Positions 8,963 to 13,798 of a stretch of DNA of 13,798 bases are shown piece by piece (positions within the stretch are counted from its first letter, which is position 1; each line of letters begins with the position of its first letter). The notes under the pieces are model-generated. The model had not been told where the DNA came from. It did no database searches and worked only from the letters and a program-made list of their open reading frames with translations. Made by a program: the position numbers and the translations under genes. Source of the DNA: an uncultured Oscillospiraceae bacterium (GTDB lineage Bacteria > Bacillota > Clostridia > Oscillospirales > Oscillospiraceae); assembly GCA_910585155.1 (NCBI GenBank), contig CAJUEC010000051.1, forward strand, positions 1-13,798. Direction: 5' to 3'.

Positions 8963-8997
8963 CGCTGTGCCCGGGCCCAATTTGTACCCCCCGTCTA

Positions 8998-9026
8998 TAG
9001 ACAAATTCCCAGAAACGTGGTAGACT
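8998..9026 (+). promoter_or_regulatory. Promoter of the ABC exporter operon
   Basis: TAGACA (8998-9003), a 17-base spacer, TAGACT (9021-9026) with TGG just before it, an extended -10. The start point would be near 9033, leaving a leader of about 32 bases. This excludes the upstream GTG at 9017 as the start of the first ABC gene. Confidence 0.6.
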
Positions 9027-9051
9027 ATGAAAACCCGTCAAAGCGGCAGAG

Positions 9052-9056
9052 AGGAG
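9052..9056 (+). promoter_or_regulatory. Ribosome-binding site that fixes a GTG start
   Basis: AGGAG eight bases before GTG 9065-9067. The other in-frame GTG at 9017 has no such site. Confidence 0.7.
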
Positions 9057-9064
9057 AAGGCAGC

Positions 9065-10846
9065 GTGATTTTCGGAACACATATCAACCGGTACTATCTC
9101 AAATACGCCGGCTGGCTTCTGCTGGGGCTGGCCGCCCTGGCTCTGGTGGACTACATGCAGCTGGTGATTCCCAACCTGTACCAGCAGGTGATCAACGGCG
9201 TCAACCAGGGCTATGTGACGGTGGACGGCGTGGATCTCCCCTTCGACATGGACTTCCTGCTGGACCGCATCTGCCTGCCCATGGTCTGGATCGTGGCGGC
9301 CATGGTGTTTGGGCGGTTTTTGTGGCGCATCTGCATCTTCGGCTCCGCCATCAAGGTGGAGACCGACCTGCGCAACCGGATGTTTGACCACGCCAAGGAC
9401 CTGTCCCGGCAGTTCTACCAGGAGAACAAGGTGGGGGGGCTGATGAGCCTGTTCACCAACGACCTGGAGACGGTGCAGGACTGCTATGGCTCGGGCTTTC
9501 TGATGCTGTGCGACGCGCTGCTGCTGGGGGGCATGTCGGTGTGGCGGATGTGGTCCATGGACCCGGTGATGACCGCCCTGGCCATGATCCCCATGGCGCT
9601 GCTGCTGTGCTCCAGCGCGGTGGTGGGCCGGTACATGATGAAAAAGTGGGACGTGCGCCAGGCCGCCTTCTCCCGGCTGTCCGACTTCTCCCAGGAGAGC
9701 TTTTCCGGCATCGCCGTCATCAAGGCCTTCGTCAAGGAGGCCCGGGAGCTGATGGCCTTCAAAACCCTCAACCAGGAGAATGAGCGGGCCAACGTGGACT
9801 TTACCCGGGCCTCGGTACTGCTGCGCATCCTGGTGACCCTGTTTGTGGAGTCGGTGATCTGCATCATCCTGGGCTACGGCGGCTACCTGGTGTGGAAGGG
9901 CGTGTTCAACGCGGGGCAGCTGATGGAGTTCATCGGCTACTTCAACGCCATTGTCTGGCCCATCATGGCGGTGTCCGAGCTCATCGACATGACCAGCCGG
10001 GGCCGGGCCTCCCTGAAGCGCATCAGCGGCCTGCTGGACGCCCCCCAGGACGTGGCCGACCGCCCGGACGTCACCCCCCTGGGCCCGGTGAAGGGGGATA
10101 TCGAGTTCCGCCGCCTCACCTTCCGCTACCCCGACGGGGAGTTTGACGCCCTGCGGGACGTGTCCTTCACCATCCGCGCGGGGGAGAGCATCGGCCTGGT
10201 GGGCCGCACCGGCTCGGGCAAGACCACGGTGGTAGACCTGATCCTGCGCACCTGCAACGTGCCCGACGGCTCCATCTTCGTGGACGGGCGGGACGTGAAC
10301 ACCGTCCCCATCCGGGACGTGCGCCAGGCGGCGGCCTACGTGCCCCAGGACAACTTTTTGTTCAGCGACACCATCGCCCGGAACATCGACTTCACCGAGT
10401 CCGTCCCCGACCGGCAGCGGGTGTCCATCGCCGCCGTGCTGGCGGACATCGACGCCGACGTGCGGGACTTCCCCCTGGGGTATGACACCGTGCTGGGGGA
10501 GCGGGGGGTCACCGTGTCCGGCGGGCAGAAGCAGCGCATCTCCATCGCCCGGGCCCTGATCAAGGACGCCCCCATCCTCATCCTGGACGACTCGGTCTCC
10601 GCCGTGGACACCCAGACGGAGCGGGCCATCCTCACCAGCCTGCGGGAGACCCGGGCGGGGCGCACCACCATTCTCATTGCCCACCGCATCTCCACCGTGG
10701 AGCAGATGGACCGGATCATCTTCCTGGAGGACGGGCGGGTGTCCGCCGTCGGCCCCCACCTGGAGCTGTGCCAGACCTGTCCCGCCTACCGCCGCATGGT
10801 GGAGCTGCAAAAACTGGAGGAGGAGGGTGCCCGTCATGACCCGTGA
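9065..10846 (+). CDS. ABC exporter half-transporter, degenerate-site subunit (BmrC/YheI-like)
   Basis: A 593-residue inner-membrane ABC exporter subunit: six-helix membrane domain at about 10-310, nucleotide-binding domain at about 335-570. Visible motifs are the A-loop Tyr in FRYPDGEF, Walker A GRTGSGKTT (380-388, Lys386), Q-loop Gln428 in YVPQDNF, signature VSGGQKQR (from Val484), Walker B ILILD ending at Asp508, and H-loop His540. The usual catalytic Glu after Walker B is Asp509 (LDDSVSAVD). This is typical of the degenerate half of heterodimeric exporters such as B. subtilis BmrC and Thermotoga TM287, so this subunit probably binds but poorly hydrolyses ATP. Known relatives export drugs; the substrate here is unknown. 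The gene starts at GTG 9065 and overlaps the next ABC gene by 11 bp, so the two are translationally coupled. Confidence 0.92.
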   Translation: MIFGTHINRYYLKYAGWLLLGLAALALVDYMQLVIPNLYQQVINGVNQGYVTVDGVDLPFDMDFLLDRICLPMVWIVAAMVFGRFLWRICIFGSAIKVETDLRNRMFDHAKDLSRQFYQENKVGGLMSLFTNDLETVQDCYGSGFLMLCDALLLGGMSVWRMWSMDPVMTALAMIPMALLLCSSAVVGRYMMKKWDVRQAAFSRLSDFSQESFSGIAVIKAFVKEARELMAFKTLNQENERANVDFTRASVLLRILVTLFVESVICIILGYGGYLVWKGVFNAGQLMEFIGYFNAIVWPIMAVSELIDMTSRGRASLKRISGLLDAPQDVADRPDVTPLGPVKGDIEFRRLTFRYPDGEFDALRDVSFTIRAGESIGLVGRTGSGKTTVVDLILRTCNVPDGSIFVDGRDVNTVPIRDVRQAAAYVPQDNFLFSDTIARNIDFTESVPDRQRVSIAAVLADIDADVRDFPLGYDTVLGERGVTVSGGQKQRISIARALIKDAPILILDDSVSAVDTQTERAILTSLRETRAGRTTILIAHRISTVEQMDRIIFLEDGRVSAVGPHLELCQTCPAYRRMVELQKLEEEGARHDP

Positions 10847-12725
10847 ATATCTGCCCATCCTGTTTGTCGCCGCCATTGTGGGGGTCTTCACCCTGATCTT
10901 CATCGCCTTCTACTGGCGGGAGACGCGGCGCAAGGCCGCCCCGGACTTTGACCGGCACATACCCGACGCCGAGATCATCCGGCGGCTGATGAAATACGCC
11001 GCCCCCTATAAAAAGCAGTTTGCTTTGGTGCTGGTCATTATGCTGGCCTCCATCGCCTACGACCTGGCCTCCCCCCTCATCGTGGGGCGGATCGAGGGGC
11101 TCATCAAGGACCGGTTCCAGCCCCCCGTGCTGCTGCGCTGGGTGGCGCTGTACGCCGGCATCCTCATTGTGTCCATGGTGTGCACCTATTTCCAGTCCAT
11201 CATTCTGCAAAAGACCGGGCAGAAGATCCTCTCCGCCCTGCGGCAGGACCTGTTCACCCACATTGAATCCCTCTCCCACGACCAGCTCAACAAGATCCCC
11301 GTGGGCAAGCTGGTCACCCGGGTGACCAACGACACCAACGCCATCTCCCTGATGTTCACCAACATCCTGGTGAACATGGCCAAGAACGCCTTCATCGTGG
11401 TGGGGGTGCTGTGCGCCATGCTGATGCTCAACTACGCCCTCACCCTGATGGTGCTGGCCTTCGTGCCCTTCCTGGTGCTGTTCACCGTCATCTTCCGCAA
11501 GTTCACCCGGAAGGTCTACCGGGTGGTGAAGGACCGCACCACCGACATCAACACCTACCTGTCGGAAAATCTCTCCGGCATCAAGATCACCCAGATCTTC
11601 AACCAGGAGGAGCGCAAGCGGGACGAGTTTCTGGCCAAGAGCGCGGAGCTGAAGCGGGCCAAGCAGAACCAGATTTTCGTGTTCGGCATCTTCCGGCCCA
11701 TGGTGTACATGCTGTACATCTCCTCGGTGCTGTGCCTGCTGTATCTGGGGGGCAAGGGCTGCATCCAGGACACCGTCTTCCTGGGCCAGATGATGACCAG
11801 CGAGATCATCGTGTCCTTCTACCTCTATATCTCCAAGTTCTTCAACCCCATCCAGACCCTGGCCGAGCAGTTCAACCAGCTGCAGTCCGCCTTCGCCTCG
11901 GCGGAGAAGATCTTCACCGTCTTTGACCTGGAGCCGGAGGTGGTGGACCAGCCGGACGCCATGGAGCTGGACCACATCCGGGGGGAGATCGAGTTCCAGG
12001 ACGTGTGGTTCGCCTACGAGCCCGGGGAGTGGGTGCTCAAGGGGGTGTCCTTCCATGTAAACGCCCGGCAGACCGCCGCCTTTGTGGGCACCACCGGCTC
12101 GGGCAAAACCACCATCCTGTCCCTCATCTGCCGGAACTACGACATCCAGAGGGGCCGGATTCTCATCGACGGGGTGGACATCCGCCGCATCAAGATCAGC
12201 TCCCTGCGCCGCTGCTTCGGCCAGATGCTCCAGGACGTGTTCCTCTTCTCCGGCACCATCCGCAGCAACATCGTCCTCCGGGAGGACCGCTTCTCCGACC
12301 AGGAGATCTGGGACGCCTGCCGCTATGTCAACGCAGACTCCTTCATCAGCCGGCTGGACCGGGGGCTGGACGAGGAGGTGCGGGAGCGGGGGGGCAACTT
12401 CTCCGCCGGGCAGCGGCAGCTGCTCAGCTTTGTGCGCACCATCATCCACCGCCCTGCCGTGATGATCCTGGACGAGGCCACCGCCAACATCGACACCGAG
12501 ACCGAGCTGCTCATACAGGACTCCCTGGAAAAGATGAAGAACATCGGCACCATGCTCATCGTGGCCCACCGCCTGTCCACCATCCAGCACGCGGACCAGA
12601 TCATCGTGCTCTCCCACGGGGAGATCGTGGAGGCGGGCAGCCACCAGGAGCTGCTGGCCAAAAAGGGCCGGTACTACCGGCTGTACACCCTCCAGTTCAA
12701 CAAGCAGAAGCTGCTGGGGGCGTGA
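10836..12725 (+). CDS. ABC exporter half-transporter, catalytic subunit (BmrD/YheH-like)
   Basis: A 629-residue partner of the preceding gene. The nucleotide-binding domain has A-loop Tyr in WFAYEPGEW, Walker A GTTGSGKTT (418-426, Lys424), Q-loop Gln466 in MLQDVFLFSG, a divergent signature NFSAGQRQ (521-528, in place of LSGGQ), Walker B with Asp546 and catalytic Glu547 in ILDEATANID, and H-loop His578. An intact Glu with an altered signature is the complement expected of the partner in a BmrCD-type heterodimer: one good ATP site and one degenerate site. Before the usual six-helix domain is an added hydrophobic segment at residues 5-26 (LPILFVAAIVGVFTLIFIAF) followed by a basic stretch, so seven membrane spans are possible. 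ATG 10836 has AGGAGG (10821-10826) nine bases upstream and overlaps the first gene's stop. The transported molecule is unknown. Confidence 0.93.
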   Translation: MTREYLPILFVAAIVGVFTLIFIAFYWRETRRKAAPDFDRHIPDAEIIRRLMKYAAPYKKQFALVLVIMLASIAYDLASPLIVGRIEGLIKDRFQPPVLLRWVALYAGILIVSMVCTYFQSIILQKTGQKILSALRQDLFTHIESLSHDQLNKIPVGKLVTRVTNDTNAISLMFTNILVNMAKNAFIVVGVLCAMLMLNYALTLMVLAFVPFLVLFTVIFRKFTRKVYRVVKDRTTDINTYLSENLSGIKITQIFNQEERKRDEFLAKSAELKRAKQNQIFVFGIFRPMVYMLYISSVLCLLYLGGKGCIQDTVFLGQMMTSEIIVSFYLYISKFFNPIQTLAEQFNQLQSAFASAEKIFTVFDLEPEVVDQPDAMELDHIRGEIEFQDVWFAYEPGEWVLKGVSFHVNARQTAAFVGTTGSGKTTILSLICRNYDIQRGRILIDGVDIRRIKISSLRRCFGQMLQDVFLFSGTIRSNIVLREDRFSDQEIWDACRYVNADSFISRLDRGLDEEVRERGGNFSAGQRQLLSFVRTIIHRPAVMILDEATANIDTETELLIQDSLEKMKNIGTMLIVAHRLSTIQHADQIIVLSHGEIVEAGSHQELLAKKGRYYRLYTLQFNKQKLLGA

Positions 12726-12743
12726 GGGGCGAGGGCCCCCTCA
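12723..12743. terminator. Hairpin between convergent genes
   Basis: TGAGGGG (12723-12729, including the stop of the ABC gene) pairs with CCCCTCA (12737-12743), seven-base loop. It has no T-run, so it is weak as a terminator. It is the only structure in the 28-bp gap between the convergent exporter and deacetylase genes. Confidence 0.35.
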
Positions 12744-12753
12744 GAACCTGCAT

Positions 12754-13485
12754 TCAGTCCGGGGGCAGGCGGCGGTACACCGCGCCCTGCTCCGGCGTCC
12801 TGCCCCGGATGGCGAACAGCTCCTCCACGGTGACAAAGTGGTAGCCCTGGACCATCAGCGCGTCCACCACCTGAAGGGCGGTGTCCACGCTGGCGGGGTA
12901 GATGTCGTGGAGCAGGATGATGTCTCCGTCCTTCACATTGTCCAGAATCGCCGCCGTCTGCCGCCCGGTGTCCCGGTCGGACCAGTCCTCCGGGTCCACC
13001 GACCACAGGATGATGGGGGCGGCCGCCCGGGCCTGGGCGGCGGGGCTCATCATGCCGTAGGGCGGGCGGAGCATGAAGTCCGTCCGGCCCAGCAGGGCGG
13101 TCAGCGTCTCCCGCAGCTGGTCCACCTCGGCGTAAAAATCGCTGGCGTTCAGCCCGTCCAGGGACTTGTGGTGGTAGGTGTGCAGCCCCACCTGATGGCC
13201 CTCCCCCTCCATGCGCTGGAGGAGCAGCTCATTGCCCTCCACGTTCTCCCCGATGACGAAGAAGGTGGCGTGAACCCCCCGCTGGGCCAGCCCGTCCAGC
13301 AGCGGGGTGGTGGTGGCGGCCCTGGGGCCGTCGTCGAAGGTGAGGGCCACATAGGGCCCCGCGGGCAGCTTCACCTCCCCCAGCACCGCCTGGGTCCGGG
13401 CCGGCGCGCCCAGCTGCGCCGCCGCCAGCGCCAGCGCCGACAGCGCCAGCAGTCCCGCCGCCAGCCCCTTCTTCCACTTGGCCAA
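12754..13485 (-). CDS. Exported polysaccharide deacetylase (NodB homology domain)
   Basis: A 243-residue carbohydrate esterase family 4 protein that would remove acetyl groups from N-acetylated sugars, probably of peptidoglycan or another wall polymer, outside the membrane. Residues 1-33 are a basic start plus hydrophobic segment, either a signal peptide or a membrane anchor. All NodB motifs are present: TFDDG (49-53, base Asp51 and metal ligand Asp52), HTYHH (metal ligands His102 and His106), RPPYG (140-144), WSVDPEDW (161-168) and LLHD (191-194). It should therefore be an active metal enzyme. The proposed start is TTG (13483-13485) with AGGAAAGG about 11 bases upstream; no in-frame ATG lies nearby, so the start is the least certain part. 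It converges on the ABC operon. No clear promoter was found upstream. The exact substrate cannot be told from sequence. Confidence 0.88.
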   Translation of the reverse strand: MAKWKKGLAAGLLALSALALAAAQLGAPARTQAVLGEVKLPAGPYVALTFDDGPRAATTTPLLDGLAQRGVHATFFVIGENVEGNELLLQRMEGEGHQVGLHTYHHKSLDGLNASDFYAEVDQLRETLTALLGRTDFMLRPPYGMMSPAAQARAAAPIILWSVDPEDWSDRDTGRQTAAILDNVKDGDIILLHDIYPASVDTALQVVDALMVQGYHFVTVEELFAIRGRTPEQGAVYRRLPPD

Positions 13486-13697
13486 GCCCCTCGCCGCCTT
13501 TCCTACGTAACTGTGGTCAGTATGCGCCGGGCCGGTTTTTTTATGCGCCGTATTTTTGGGAACACAGAGAACCGGCGGAAAAGGCTTTGCCTTTTAAGGG
13601 CGTTGCCATAAGAAAACATGGAAAACCCCAGTAAAATCAATGTTTTTTAAGGGCAGCGGAAAACGGGGCGGCGCAAACAAGTGAACAACAGCACAGA

Positions 13698-13730
13698 AAA
13701 CGGGCGATGTCGGCAAGACACCGCCCGTTT
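13698..13730. terminator. Bidirectional terminator-like hairpin 1
   Basis: AAACGGGCG (13698-13706) pairs with CGCCCGTTT (13722-13730). After one A-C mismatch, TGTC pairs with GACA, leaving a five-base GGCAA loop. Three T end the plus strand and four T the minus strand, so it could stop transcription from either side. Confidence 0.6.
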
Positions 13731-13742
13731 CTGCGCCCCGGC

Positions 13743-13780
13743 AAACGCCGCAGATTTTGAAAAAGTCTGCGGCGTTTTTT
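13743..13780 (+). terminator. Rho-independent terminator hairpin 2
   Basis: AAACGCCGCAGA (13743-13754) pairs with TCTGCGGCGTTT (13766-13777), 11-base loop, with six T ending at 13780. It is strong on the plus strand and weaker on the minus strand. No plus-strand gene lies directly upstream to account for it. Confidence 0.75.
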
Positions 13781-13798
13781 CATGTCCAGACACCGAAA

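Larger units (their letters stand above)
13486..13798. other. Gene-free 313-bp stretch with hairpins and short repeats
   Basis: No credible coding sequence: the only short reading frames lack ribosome-binding sites. It holds a 9-bp direct repeat TATGCGCCG (13521-13529, 13542-13550), each copy followed by a T-run; a small hairpin AAAAGGC-TTT-GCCTTTT (13579-13595); a repeated TTTTAAGGGC (13592-13601, 13645-13654); and the two strong hairpins at the right end. No convincing promoter was found on either strand. Confidence 0.6.

Noticed and set aside
7709..9004. 431-codon minus-strand open frame over the lipoprotein
   Set aside because: Composition follows from the complementary codons; the lipoprotein frame has a signal peptide, a lipobox and a catalytic triad.
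9017..9064. GTG 9017 as start of the first ABC gene
   Set aside because: It lies within the predicted promoter and lacks a ribosome-binding site; GTG 9065 has AGGAG eight bases upstream.
9038..12644. Two open frames of more than 600 codons antisense to the ABC genes
   Set aside because: They mirror the ABC genes and are rich in His/Gly/Val; no motif and no start signals.
12838..13611. 257-codon plus-strand open frame over the deacetylase
   Set aside because: The opposite frame has every NodB catalytic motif; this one has none and no start signal.
13618..13650. A ten-codon open frame beginning ATGGAAAACCCC
   Set aside because: No ribosome-binding site or promoter, and too short to support.

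Overview
The window is GC-rich DNA from what looks like a Clostridia-class Firmicute, most likely an Oscillospiraceae-type gut anaerobe such as the Flavonifractor/Oscillibacter group. This placement is inferred. It rests on a Firmicutes-type RpoB, an IreB-family protein (known mainly from Firmicutes), strong GGAGG ribosome-binding sites, TTGACA/TATAAT-type promoters and a BmrCD-like heterodimeric ABC exporter, all with strongly GC-biased third codon positions. No mobile element, tRNA, rRNA or CRISPR array is visible.

Layout. (1) Positions 1-4885, minus strand: the rpoB-rpoC operon (rpoC runs off the left edge) with its own promoter at 4857-4885. It is not preceded by rplL, as it is in most bacteria. 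(2) Positions 4774-5591, plus strand: a promoter facing the rpoB promoter, two small membrane proteins (one unrecognised, one DUF1294) and a terminator. (3) Positions 5622-7007: a near-consensus promoter with GTTAC repeats around and downstream of its -10 box, then a two-gene unit of an unrecognised 96-residue protein and a secreted SH3-SH3-NlpC/P60 wall hydrolase, then a terminator. (4) Positions 7008-8962: a hairpin-rich spacer; ireB, a target of the PASTA-kinase cell-wall pathway in enterococci; an attenuator-like hairpin; and a large lipoprotein joining a DUF4358-like domain to a transglutaminase-like domain through a 13-unit EPSx repeat. (5) Positions 8998-12725: a promoter and two overlapping ABC exporter genes forming a BmrC/BmrD-type heterodimer with one degenerate ATP site. 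(6) Positions 12754-13485, minus strand: an exported NodB-family polysaccharide deacetylase, convergent with the exporter. (7) Positions 13486-13798: gene-free, with two tandem strong hairpins at the right end.

Function. Beside the transcription machinery, the region is a loose cell-envelope neighbourhood: peptidoglycan hydrolase, IreB signalling, a surface transglutaminase-like lipoprotein, an exporter and a deacetylase. They sit in separate short transcription units, so joint action is an inference from proximity. I did not find a clearly new multi-gene system. The best leads are the unknown small protein tied to the NlpC/P60 hydrolase, the sequence shared by its promoter and the ireB promoter, the overlapping promoters at rpoB, the variable repeat in the lipoprotein, and the orphan tandem hairpins at the right end.
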